From contig JBDTLT010000106.1 in NCBI GenBank assembly GCA_039934635.1, positions 1-17,337 of the forward strand: DNA of 17,337 bases, given 5' to 3'. Under the pieces are notes generated by a model. It was given only the letters and a program-made list of their open reading frames with translations, did no database searches and was not told the origin of the DNA. Shown here one piece after another: positions 8,987 through 17,337 of this stretch; position 1 is the stretch's first letter, and each line of letters opens with the position of its first letter. A program made the position numbers and the translations under genes. The DNA is from DATLFA01 sp039934635. GTDB lineage: Bacteria > Actinomycetota > Acidimicrobiia > Acidimicrobiales > WLNW01.

Positions 8987-11331
8987 GGCGGTGGGCATTC
9001 GATGGGGGCCATGTTGGGCGCCGCGGCGGGCACCGTCAGCCGCGGGCCGGCATTCGCAGCCGCGACGACCGCCGGGCGCGTGGTCGTCGGGCTGGTCGTC
9101 GACGACGACGGAGCCAGTGTCGTCGTGGTCTTCTTGACACTCTTGTCGTACTTCGACGGTTCCCTCGTGAAGGCCGCGGGATTGCGCAGGTCTTGGCACT
9201 GCTGCAATTGCGTGGCCGACAGCACGTCGGGGACGTCTTTGAACAGCAGGTCGTTCAACACGAATGCAGCAACCGGTGCGGCAAAGCGCCCACCGAAGCC
9301 GGACTCTTCGAGCAACACGCTGAACACGTAGCGGGGCGGCTCTTCGGGCTTGACCGGGCCGAAGCCCACGAACCACGCGCTATCGGCCTTGCCCTGCACT
9401 TCGGCCGTACCGGTCTTGCCTGCGATCGGGAATTCGTCGAGCGCGAAGTCGATACCACCCTTGGCGATCGAGTGGAACGCGTCGTAGGCGGTACCGCGGT
9501 CGCCTTCGGGCCCAGACAGGCTGACCGCGTTCAACAATCCGTTGAGCAACGGCCCGCGGATCTCGGGCGAGATGTCGACGGACCCGACTTCGCGCGGGCC
9601 GAACGTGCGGACGACAACGTTGTCGGCAGTCAACACCTGCTTGGCCACGTTGGGCGCGAGCACGGTGCCGCCGTTGGCGAACGTCGCGTACGCGTTGGTC
9701 AATTGCAACGGCGTGACGAGGTTGTTGCCCTGCCCGACCGCCATCTGCACCGTGTCGGCGGTGACCCAATAGTTGCGGCCGTAGACCAACGGCGCGGCGG
9801 CATACGCCTTCTTCAACCAGTCTTCGGTCGGCACGACGCCTTGTGCCTCGCCGCGAAGACCACTGCCGGTGTCGTGGCCGAAGCCGAACTTTTCGGCCAT
9901 CATCTGGATCGTCTCGGAGTCGAAATCCTTGCGGAGGTCGTAGTTCGCCGCGATCTCGTAGAAGTACGCGTCGCTCGACACTGCGAGCGCCTTGGAGATG
10001 TCGAGCCCTTGATGTCGCGCCAGATCGGGGTTGATGAATTTGCACGACGTGAACTCGTCGCCCGTCTCCTTCTTGGTCTCGTCGCGCTGCACTTTGCAGA
10101 GATCGGCGGGGATTTGGTAAAAGCCCGGATCGTCCTTGGGGTCGAGATACCCGCCGATGCCCTGCGAGCTGAGCATCGGGTAATCGCGCGGGCCCGGCGT
10201 CATTGCCGCCATTGCGGTCACGAGCTTGAACGTCGACCCCGGCGCGTACTCGCCCTGGATCGCGCGGTTCAAGACCGGCGCGCCCGACGCCTTGTCGTTG
10301 AGCGCATTGAACTTGGCAACGGAGATGCCGCCGACAAAATCGTTGGGGTCGTAGGTCGGATACGACGCCATCGCGAGAATGTCGCCCGTCATCGGGTCGA
10401 GCAGCACCGCCGAACCCGCCGACGCCTTTGCCTCGGGCGGGTCAGGGTCGCTGGGGTTCTTCTTCGGCTCGGGCGGCGTCTCGCGCGCGGTCTGCAGTCC
10501 ACGCGCGAGTTCTTGTTCGACTTTTTGCTGCACGTTGATGTCGATGGTGAGCTTGACGTTGTTGCCCGCGACGGGGGCGCGTGACAACTCGTCGCGGCGA
10601 CGGATGACTCGCTGGCTGCGGTCGACCTCGTAGACGTCGCGGCCCGGGGTGCCGTGCAGTTCGTCCTCGAACATGTACTCGATGCCGGTCTTCCCGATGT
10701 CGTCGTCGTTGAGATACAACTTGGCAGTGGGGTCATCGACGTTGAAGTTCGAATTGCGACTCTTCAACTCTTTTTGTTCGATGCGTCCCATGTAGCCGAG
10801 CAGGTGCGCCGCGATGCTGCCGTAGGGATAGACGCGCACCGACTTCGATTCGATCTGCACACCGGGGAAGTCGTCTTGGCGTTCGCCGAAGAACACGAAC
10901 AGTTCAGGCGACACATCGGTAGCGACGGTGACCTTGCCGAGGTTGGTCAAACCCGAGGCTGCGATTGCCGCTTGCAGGTCGGCCACTTTGGTCAGCCGGC
11001 CCGATCCGCTGAGCTCGGTGGCGAGGCGCGTCAACATGTCGAGTCGTTGCGATTCGTTCTTCTTGCCCGGCAGCACGCGGTCGAGCTCGGCCAGATCGAT
11101 GCTCACCACGGTGACCCGCTTGTTGGTCACCAGCGGGCGGCCTTGCGCATCGAGGATGAGGCCACGCGAGGCGGGCGTGAGAACTTCTTTCAGATGATTG
11201 CCCTCGGCGATCGAAGCCAGCTCTGCGTTCTCGACCGATTGCAAAAACCACAGGCGCGCGACGAGCGCGGCCATGAGCGACACGATCACTACGCCGATGA
11301 GCCGCAGGCGCAGCTGTGTCGAATCGTTCAT
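8983..11331 (-). CDS. mrdA: Penicillin-binding protein 2, transpeptidase
   Basis: This class B penicillin-binding protein cross-links peptidoglycan during elongation, anchored in the membrane and working with RodA. It has 782 aa, longer than the usual 630-700. A transmembrane helix spans about 11-30, followed by the dimerisation/pedestal domain and the transpeptidase domain with the nucleophile Ser366 in STFK (366-369), SSD at 452-454 in the SxN position (Asp there is common in PBP2), and KTG at 639-641 (AGKTGTAEV). A Pro/Asp/Lys-rich insertion (about 286-303) and a Thr/Ser/Pro-rich tail (734-752), then an Ala/Pro-rich end, account for the extra length. A GAGGG stands 10 nt before the ATG. 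It sits between mreD and rodA. Confidence 0.97.
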   Translation of the reverse strand: MNDSTQLRLRLIGVVIVSLMAALVARLWFLQSVENAELASIAEGNHLKEVLTPASRGLILDAQGRPLVTNKRVTVVSIDLAELDRVLPGKKNESQRLDMLTRLATELSGSGRLTKVADLQAAIAASGLTNLGKVTVATDVSPELFVFFGERQDDFPGVQIESKSVRVYPYGSIAAHLLGYMGRIEQKELKSRNSNFNVDDPTAKLYLNDDDIGKTGIEYMFEDELHGTPGRDVYEVDRSQRVIRRRDELSRAPVAGNNVKLTIDINVQQKVEQELARGLQTARETPPEPKKNPSDPDPPEAKASAGSAVLLDPMTGDILAMASYPTYDPNDFVGGISVAKFNALNDKASGAPVLNRAIQGEYAPGSTFKLVTAMAAMTPGPRDYPMLSSQGIGGYLDPKDDPGFYQIPADLCKVQRDETKKETGDEFTSCKFINPDLARHQGLDISKALAVSSDAYFYEIAANYDLRKDFDSETIQMMAEKFGFGHDTGSGLRGEAQGVVPTEDWLKKAYAAAPLVYGRNYWVTADTVQMAVGQGNNLVTPLQLTNAYATFANGGTVLAPNVAKQVLTADNVVVRTFGPREVGSVDISPEIRGPLLNGLLNAVSLSGPEGDRGTAYDAFHSIAKGGIDFALDEFPIAGKTGTAEVQGKADSAWFVGFGPVKPEEPPRYVFSVLLEESGFGGRFAAPVAAFVLNDLLFKDVPDVLSATQLQQCQDLRNPAAFTREPSKYDKSVKKTTTTLAPSSSTTSPTTTRPAVVAAANAGPRLTVPAAAPNMAPIECPPP

Positions 11332-11388
11332 TGAGCGCGTGCCCTCATCATGAAACTTCCCACTCCGCCGCGGCCGCCCTGGCCCTCG

Positions 11389-11886
11389 TCACACTGTTCG
11401 CAGGCGTCCGCCCGACGCGAACGCCCATCGTATGCCCCGGCTTACGATCGGTGACAGCAGGAGGTTGAAGACCGTGGCGATAGCAACCACATGTCCGAGG
11501 CCGCGCAGCAGGTCGGTGCGCCCGACCATTGCGCCGGCCACTGCGAACCCGATGATTCCGCCGGCCGAGAGCAACCCGCTCAACAGCCACAAGCCGGTAC
11601 CCGACGTGCGGTCGAGGTGCGCGCTGGCGACACCGAAGGGATACGCCGCCAAACAGCACACCAACGCCCACAAGCCGAGCGGCGTGCCGAGGGCAAGGTC
11701 GTACGCGAAGCCGATGGCGAAGCCGATGACGATGCTGCGCTCGGCACCGACGTGCATGCTGATCAACACGGACAGCAGCAGCGGCAGTTCGGGCGCCACG
11801 CCGTCGATGCGAACACCGGCGAACAGCGTGATCTGCAGCAGGAAGACGATGAGGACGACGCTGAGAACGCGGAACCTGGTCACCAC
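11389..11886 (-). CDS. mreD: Rod shape-determining protein MreD
   Basis: This small polytopic membrane protein belongs to the MreBCD elongation complex. The 165 aa are almost entirely hydrophobic, with about five membrane helices, and contain the family-like GFAIGFAYDLALGTPLG segment (about 55-71, with the typical Gly-x2-x2-Asp spacing). Sequence conservation in MreD is low, so position between mreC and mrdA carries much of the identification. Two consecutive GTG codons (11886 and 11883) are possible starts; the first leaves 3 nt after the mreC stop. Confidence 0.93.
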   Translation of the reverse strand: MVTRFRVLSVVLIVFLLQITLFAGVRIDGVAPELPLLLSVLISMHVGAERSIVIGFAIGFAYDLALGTPLGLWALVCCLAAYPFGVASAHLDRTSGTGLWLLSGLLSAGGIIGFAVAGAMVGRTDLLRGLGHVVAIATVFNLLLSPIVSRGIRWAFASGGRLRTV

Positions 11887-11889
11887 GGC

Positions 11890-12723
11890 TCAGCTCGGGG
11901 GCTCGTAGAGCAATACGGTGACGAAGTCGAGCGCCGACAGATCGACGGAGAGCTCGATGCGCACCGTGACCTGTTCGCCGCTGGGAATGACCGTCGCCAC
12001 TCGGCCGACGACGATGTCCTTGGGATACAGCGGGCCGCCGGCGGTGGTGACCAACTCGCCCTGCAAGCTGTTGTCGCGCGGGATGCGGTCGGCTTCGAGG
12101 CTCGGTACCGCGTCGATCAGAAACGTGCCGTTCCCACCGCGCGCGAGCATCTGATACTGCTCGCCGATATAGACCGCCACGTTGGAATCGGGGTGACTCA
12201 GCAGCCGCACCGTGGACCGATCGCGGTCGACGTGCACGAGGTGTCCGACGAGACCGGCCTGGGTGATCACCGGCTGGTTCGGCTTGAGGCCCGACGACGA
12301 GCCGCGGTCGATCTCGACGGTATTGGGGGCAAAGTTGCCGGGCACGTTGTACGAGACACGACCGATAACCGACGGAATGGCGAGATCATCCAGCAGGCCG
12401 AGCTCGCCGCGGAGCTTGCGGTAGTTGGCGGCGTCGGCTTCGTCGCGCAGCGCTTGACCCTTTAGATCTTCGAGCTCTTTGCGCAGTGCTTCGTTGTCCC
12501 GCTTCAGTTCATCGTTGCCGTTGAAGCTGTCGAAGCGATCGGTGATCGGGCTGAAGATGCTGTCCGCGCGCGTACGTACAGGGCTGAGCACATCACGCGC
12601 GCCTTGTTGAAGGCTGGTGAGTGGACCGAAACCGCGTAGATCGAGTGTGAGAAACGTGATGGCGGTGAGCACGAGCATCGACAAGCGGTAGCGCCGACGA
12701 CCGCTTGACCGAGTGAGGGCCAC
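11890..12723 (-). CDS. mreC: Rod shape-determining protein MreC
   Basis: This bitopic protein links cytoplasmic MreB to the periplasmic wall enzymes. In 277 aa it has a basic N-terminus (RSSGRRRYR), one membrane helix (about 13-28), a coiled coil (about 70-108, NDELKRDNEALRKELEDLK), then the double beta-barrel domain with characteristic segments such as VEIDRGSSSGLKPNQPVI and GLVGHLVHVDRDRSTVRLL. The GTG start at 12723 has AGGAG overlapping the mreB stop codon, 12 nt away, which is long but usable. The spacing to mreB is 15 nt, so both are on one transcript. Confidence 0.96.
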   Translation of the reverse strand: MALTRSSGRRRYRLSMLVLTAITFLTLDLRGFGPLTSLQQGARDVLSPVRTRADSIFSPITDRFDSFNGNDELKRDNEALRKELEDLKGQALRDEADAANYRKLRGELGLLDDLAIPSVIGRVSYNVPGNFAPNTVEIDRGSSSGLKPNQPVITQAGLVGHLVHVDRDRSTVRLLSHPDSNVAVYIGEQYQMLARGGNGTFLIDAVPSLEADRIPRDNSLQGELVTTAGGPLYPKDIVVGRVATVIPSGEQVTVRIELSVDLSALDFVTVLLYEPPS

Positions 12724-12738
12724 GATCGCAGTGAACTC

Positions 12739-13782
<1,044 letters not shown>

Positions 13783-13865
13783 GCTTCGCCCTTTTTTCGT
13801 CACTCGCACTTAGGTTCAGAAAACCATGTGCTGCTGCCCGTGCCCAACGCGACACGACCGGCGGC

Positions 13866-13892
13866 TACGACGCAGAGTTTGGTCGCGTCGTA
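13866..13892 (-). terminator. Hairpin between ndk and mreB
   Basis: TACGACGC and GCGTCGTA form a perfect 8-bp stem around an 11-nt loop, extendable by a G-T and a G-C pair. It lies 39 nt after the ndk stop and about 84 nt before mreB. No U-tract follows, so it may be a U-less terminator, a partial attenuator or a protein-binding palindrome controlling the mre genes. Confidence 0.4.
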
Positions 13893-13930
13893 ACGAAACC
13901 GCAATAGCGCCACTCAGAGTGCCGCGATGA

Positions 13931-14338
13931 TCACAGATTCGGAAAGAAGATCGCAATCTCACGGGCGGCCGATTCGGGCGAATCGGACCCGTGGACCAGA
14001 TTTTCTGTCAGTTCGATGCCCAGATCGCCCCGGATGGTGCCCGGCGCCGCGTCTCGTGGATTCGTCGAGCCCATCATGGCCCGAACGACCTTGAAGGTGT
14101 CCGCGGGTCCCTCGAGCACCAGCACGACCGCCGGACCCCGACTCATGAAACTGACGAGGTCGGCGTAAAACGGTTTGCCCTCGTGCTCCGCATAGTGGCG
14201 GCCGAGCGTCGGGCGATCGAGGGTGCGGAATTCGGCGGCGACGATACGGAGGTTCTTGCGCTCGAAGCGCGAGATGATCTCTCCGACCAAACCCCGCTCG
14301 ACCGCGTCGGGTTTGCAGATGACGAACGTGCGATCCAT
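13931..14338 (-). CDS. ndk: Nucleoside diphosphate kinase
   Basis: This enzyme transfers the terminal phosphate from ATP to NDPs through a phosphohistidine, balancing NTP and dNTP pools in the cytoplasm. The 135 aa match the bacterial form. It starts RTFVICKPDAVERGLVGEII and has the active-site His116 in ENLVHGSDSPESA. It follows folC by 20 nt. No Shine-Dalgarno is seen; a TACCCT hexamer lies 8 nt before the ATG, so an own leaderless promoter is possible as well as read-through from folC. Confidence 0.98.
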   Translation of the reverse strand: MDRTFVICKPDAVERGLVGEIISRFERKNLRIVAAEFRTLDRPTLGRHYAEHEGKPFYADLVSFMSRGPAVVLVLEGPADTFKVVRAMMGSTNPRDAAPGTIRGDLGIELTENLVHGSDSPESAAREIAIFFPNL

Positions 14339-14346
14339 GACGGGCG

Positions 14347-14352
14347 AGGGTA
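14347..14352 (-). promoter_or_regulatory. Putative -10 box of ndk
   Basis: TACCCT (TANNNT) lies 8 nt before the ndk ATG, in the 20-nt gap after folC. No clear -35 is visible. It is part of a pattern shared with dgt, rplU and the radical SAM gene. Confidence 0.35.
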
Positions 14353-14358
14353 GCCGCT

Positions 14359-15666
14359 CTATGCCGCACCCTTCGCACCGCGTCGCAAGATGGATCGCGC
14401 CCGACCGACGACGTACGTCGTGCCGGCGATCAGGACCACATCGTCAGGTTGGGCGACGACGAGTGCCCGCTCGACGGCATCGTCGATCGCCGGAATCACT
14501 TCGGCATCAATGCCCTTCGCTCGGGCGGTCGCGGCGATCTCACTTGCCGAGAACGCGCGCGGCGAGTCGGCGGTGCAACAGATGATGACCTCTGCCGTCT
14601 GCGCACCGAACTCGTCGAGCATCTGCGCGATGTCGCGACCTTGCAGCAAACCGATCACCAGGATGCGCGAACGTCCGTCGCCGAAGCCTTCGAGCAACGT
14701 CTCGGCGGCGACTCTCGCGCCCTCGGGATTGTGCGCGGCGTCGATAACCACCAGTGGATTGCGCTGCATGATCTCGAATCGACCGGGAACGGCGATCGTC
14801 GACAGCGCCTCGGACACGACGTCGTCTTCGAGCGCGGAATCGAAGAATGCCTCGGCCGCGACGATCGCGACCGCCGCGTTGTCACCTTGATGCGCGCCGT
14901 TGAGGCTGACGAAGACGTCACGGTACATACGCTTGGGAGTGCGCACGTCGATGACGCGTCCACCGACCGCCAACCGATTTTCCATCACCGCGAAATCGAT
15001 GCCGCGCTCGACCACACCGAGCGACGGTTCGTCGAGGAAGATACCCCGCAGTTCAGGGTCGTTCTCGCCGAGGACGAGGAGCGAGTTCGCCTTGATGATG
15101 CCCGCCTTTTCGCGCGCGATTCGTTGGCGCCAATCACCTTGGCCGTCGGTGTGATCGCGCCCGACGTTGGTCACCACCGCGACATCGGCGTCGATCACGT
15201 TGGTCGCATCGAAGCGCCCGAGCACGCCGACCTCGACAACCGCGGCATCGACGACGGTGTCGGCGAACCATTGCAATGCGCCCGCGGTCACCAACTCGAA
15301 ATACGATGGGCGCCGATCTCCGAGCAGCGGTTCGAACACGGCGAGATCCGCGATGACATCGGCAAACGCTTGATCGTCGATCGGCTCGAGGTTCCACCGG
15401 ATCCGTTCGTTGATCGTCTCGACGTGCGGGCTGGTGAACGTGCCGACCGACAGGCCCCGAGCGTGGAGTAGCGCCGAGATCATCAGCGTCGTCGAGCCCT
15501 TGCCGTTGGTCCCCGTGACGTGCACGCACGGGTAGTTCCGTTGCGGGTCACCCATGATCTCCATGAGCGCGCGCATGCGGTCGAGCGACAGCCCTTCGAT
15601 GCGGCCGGCCACTACCTCGAGGTTGATGTGCTCGTCGAGGTACCGAAGTGCGTCGAGGAAGTTCAC
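14359..15666 (-). CDS. folC: Folylpolyglutamate / dihydrofolate synthase
   Basis: This Mur-ligase-family enzyme adds glutamate to dihydropteroate and/or to folates. The 435 aa have the P-loop TGTNGKGST (51-59), then FTSPHV (77-82), EVGVLGRFDATNV (145-157, usually EVGLGGRLDATN), a GRDHT segment (169-173) where others have LDHT, EKAGI (186-190) and DAAHNPEGA in the C-terminal domain. The GTG at 15666 is chosen because the family homology begins here (NFLDALRYLDEHIN). It lies 10 nt after the clpX stop. A GTG at 15705 would overlap clpX. No good Shine-Dalgarno was found for either. In many actinobacteria valS lies between clpX and folC; it is missing here. Confidence 0.95.
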   Translation of the reverse strand: MNFLDALRYLDEHINLEVVAGRIEGLSLDRMRALMEIMGDPQRNYPCVHVTGTNGKGSTTLMISALLHARGLSVGTFTSPHVETINERIRWNLEPIDDQAFADVIADLAVFEPLLGDRRPSYFELVTAGALQWFADTVVDAAVVEVGVLGRFDATNVIDADVAVVTNVGRDHTDGQGDWRQRIAREKAGIIKANSLLVLGENDPELRGIFLDEPSLGVVERGIDFAVMENRLAVGGRVIDVRTPKRMYRDVFVSLNGAHQGDNAAVAIVAAEAFFDSALEDDVVSEALSTIAVPGRFEIMQRNPLVVIDAAHNPEGARVAAETLLEGFGDGRSRILVIGLLQGRDIAQMLDEFGAQTAEVIICCTADSPRAFSASEIAATARAKGIDAEVIPAIDDAVERALVVAQPDDVVLIAGTTYVVGRARSILRRGAKGAA

Positions 15667-15676
15667 ACGAAACAGA

Positions 15677-16954
15677 TCAGGACGCGGCGCGGCGTGGCCG
15701 CTCACCCCGTGGCTGCGTCTGCGTCTTGGGCACGAGGGTCGGAGCGGCCTTTTCGCGCACCACGGTCGCATCGACCACGCACTTGGACACGTCTTCGCGC
15801 CCGGGAAGCTCGTACATGGTGTTGAGCAACACCTCTTCGAGGATGGCCCGCAATCCGCGTGCGCCGGTGCCGCGCAACAGCGCAAGATCAGCGATCGAGT
15901 CGAGCGCGTCTTCGGTGAGCTCGAGTTCGACGTTTTCCATCTCGAAGAGCTTGCGGTACTGCTTGACCAACGCGTTCTTGGGCTCGCACAAGATGCGCAC
16001 CAACGCCTCTTTGTCGAGGTTGGCAACCGCACCGATGACGGGCAACCGACCGATGAACTCGGGGATGAGGCCGAACTTCATCAGGTCTTCGGGCATCACC
16101 TGCTCGTAGATGGCGCCGAGGTCCTTTTCGGAAGGACGGCGGATGTCGGCGCCGAAGCCCACACCGCGCGAGCCCGACCGTGACTCGATGATGTTCTCGA
16201 TGCCGGCGAATGCGCCGCCACAGATGAACAAGATGTTGGTCGTATCGATCTGGATGAACTCTTGGTGCGGGTGCTTGCGACCACCTTGCGGTGGCACCGA
16301 GGCAGTGGTGCCTTCGAGGATCTTGAGCAGTGCCTGTTGCACGCCCTCGCCCGACACATCACGAGTGATCGACGGATTTTCGCTCTTGCGGGCGATCTTG
16401 TCGATCTCGTCGATGTAGATGATGCCCGTCTCGGCCTTTTTGACGTCGTAGTCGGCGGCCTGGATCAGCTTGAGCAGAATGTTTTCGACGTCTTCACCGA
16501 CGTAGCCGGCCTCTGTCAACGCAGTTGCGTCGGCAATCGCGAATGGCACGTTGAGCATGCGCGCCAGCGTCTGCGCAAGGTAGGTCTTGCCACAACCGGT
16601 GGGGCCGATCAACAAGATGTTGGACTTGGCCAGATCGACTTCGACATCGGGGCCCGTGCCCGCCTGCACCCGCTTGTAGTGGTTGTAGACAGCCACCGCC
16701 AAGATCTTCTTCGCGTGGTCCTGGCCGATGATGTAATCGTTGAGGAACTGGAAGATCTCGCGGGGTTTGGGGAGCTCGCCGAAACCGACTTCGGTGTGCT
16801 CGGCAAACTCTTCCTCGATGATCTCGTTACAGAGATCGATGCACTCGTCGCAGATGTAGACACCTGGGCCCGCGATGAGTTTCTTGACCTGTTTCTGTGA
16901 CTTGCCACAGAACGAGCATTTGAGCAGCTCGCCGCCGTCGCCGAACTTGGCCAC
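15677..16954 (-). CDS. clpX: ATP-dependent Clp protease unfoldase ClpX
   Basis: This AAA+ hexameric unfoldase feeds substrates into ClpP. The 425 aa are of family length. The N-terminal zinc finger has Cys13, Cys16, Cys35 and Cys38. Walker A is GPTGCGKT (117-124), pore loop 1 GYVGE (150-154), Walker B IIYIDEID (178-185), the RKH loop is at 226-228, and sensor 2 is GTGARGLR (362-369). The C-terminus is basic (RGERPRRAAS). The GTG start has a strong AGGGGAG Shine-Dalgarno 7 nt away. It follows clpP by 45 nt and is probably co-transcribed with it. Confidence 0.99.
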   Translation of the reverse strand: MAKFGDGGELLKCSFCGKSQKQVKKLIAGPGVYICDECIDLCNEIIEEEFAEHTEVGFGELPKPREIFQFLNDYIIGQDHAKKILAVAVYNHYKRVQAGTGPDVEVDLAKSNILLIGPTGCGKTYLAQTLARMLNVPFAIADATALTEAGYVGEDVENILLKLIQAADYDVKKAETGIIYIDEIDKIARKSENPSITRDVSGEGVQQALLKILEGTTASVPPQGGRKHPHQEFIQIDTTNILFICGGAFAGIENIIESRSGSRGVGFGADIRRPSEKDLGAIYEQVMPEDLMKFGLIPEFIGRLPVIGAVANLDKEALVRILCEPKNALVKQYRKLFEMENVELELTEDALDSIADLALLRGTGARGLRAILEEVLLNTMYELPGREDVSKCVVDATVVREKAAPTLVPKTQTQPRGERPRRAAS

Positions 16955-16961
16955 CGCTTAT

Positions 16962-16968
16962 CTCCCCT
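16962..16968 (-). promoter_or_regulatory. Ribosome binding site of clpX
   Basis: AGGGGAG stands 7 nt before the GTG at 16954 and decides this non-ATG start. It is one of the strongest Shine-Dalgarno sequences in the window. Confidence 0.8.
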
Positions 16969-16999
16969 CGCCGCTCTCGTTCGTCCTGTGAAACCGTTG

Positions 17000-17337
17000 T
17001 CAGCGCACTGCGGCGATCGCCGCTGAGCGATCGACGGAGTTGCGCGTGGAGATCACTTCGTCGATGAGCCCGTAGTCCTTCGCCTCGGCCGCCGTCATGA
17101 CGAAGTCACGATCGGTGTCGGCGGCGATGCGTTCGACCGGCTGGCCCGTGTGCAGGGCCATGATCTCTTCGAGTTGGGTCTTGAGTCGCATGATCTCTTT
17201 GGCCACGAGCTCGATGTCGGTCGCCTGGCCGCCCGCCTGGCCCCAAGGCTGGTGCAACAAGATGCGGGCGTGGGGCAGCGCAAGGCGCTTGCCGTGCGTG
17301 CCGGCGCCCAGCAGCACCGCGGCCGCCGAAGCAGCCT
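17000..17337 (-). CDS. clpP: ClpP protease subunit (ClpP2-like), 5' end missing
   Basis: This is the C-terminal half of the serine peptidase that forms the Clp degradation chamber. The frame continues through the window edge, so the N-terminus is outside; 112 complete codons are visible. The nucleophile Ser (codon 17329-17327) lies in AASAAAVLLGAGTHGKR, the catalytic His in ILLHQPWG and the Asp in DTDRD. Ala-Ser-Ala-Ala-Ala around the serine resembles mycobacterial ClpP2 rather than the Ser-Met-Gly form of ClpP1. A clpP1 may lie just beyond the edge. It ends 45 nt before clpX. Confidence 0.96.
   Translation of the reverse strand, partial: AASAAAVLLGAGTHGKRLALPHARILLHQPWGQAGGQATDIELVAKEIMRLKTQLEEIMALHTGQPVERIAADTDRDFVMTAAEAKDYGLIDEVISTRNSVDRSAAIAAVR

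Noticed and set aside
8987..9376. Upstream extension of rodA by 130 codons
   Set aside because: It overlaps mrdA coding sequence, has shadow-like composition, and the ATGA junction at 8986-8983 gives a natural start.
15706..16032. Upstream extension of folC into clpX
   Set aside because: It is Ser/Arg/Cys-rich shadow sequence of clpX. Family similarity begins only at about 15666.

Overview
The window is high-GC, densely packed bacterial DNA, most likely from a deep-branching actinobacterium of the Acidimicrobiia type. That placement is an inference. It rests on the actinobacterial gene order (clpP2-like, clpX, folC, ndk, mreBCD, mrdA, rodA, radical SAM pair, rne, rplU, rpmA), on frequent GTG starts, and on threonine-rich low-complexity tails on exported proteins. 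The same backbone, as I remember it, is found in Streptomyces and in part in Mycobacterium. Here valS (usually between clpX and folC) and obg (usually after rpmA) are missing from their expected places.

Layout from right to left, all on the minus strand: clpP (5' end cut off by the window edge), clpX and folC (protein quality control and folate polyglutamylation); ndk (nucleotide metabolism); then the complete cell-elongation set mreB, mreC, mreD, mrdA (PBP2) and rodA. Next come a radical SAM protein of the TIGR03960 type and its partner of the DUF2344/TIGR03936 type, joined by a 4-nt GTGA overlap. An RNase E/G follows, whose start lies inside the partner gene. A type IVb pilin-like exported protein with a threonine-rich tail comes next, and ribosomal proteins L21 and L27 close the series. 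At the left end a dGTPase-like HD hydrolase gene (dgt) runs on the plus strand, and its last 14 nt overlap the end of rpmA tail to tail.

The genes form functional blocks. clpP and clpX encode the peptidase and unfoldase of one protease. mreB to rodA encode the lateral-wall synthesis machine, with RodA polymerising glycan and PBP2 cross-linking it under MreB/C/D guidance. The radical SAM pair travels with RNase E/G and L21/L27, which points to an uncharacterised RNA or ribosome-linked modification. Four genes that begin transcription units or follow a gap (dgt, rplU, the radical SAM gene, ndk) lack a well-placed Shine-Dalgarno. Each has a TANNNT hexamer 6-9 nt before its start codon, which suggests leaderless or near-leaderless transcripts. 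Several of the other genes (pilin, clpX, mreB, rne, rpmA) have recognisable Shine-Dalgarno sequences.

The least ordinary element is the pilin-like gene at 1978-3027. It has a prepilin N-terminus, an Ig/PKD-like Asp-rich region, seven cysteines and two polythreonine tracts, and it is inserted between rne and rplU. I see no CRISPR array, insertion sequence, tRNA or rRNA.
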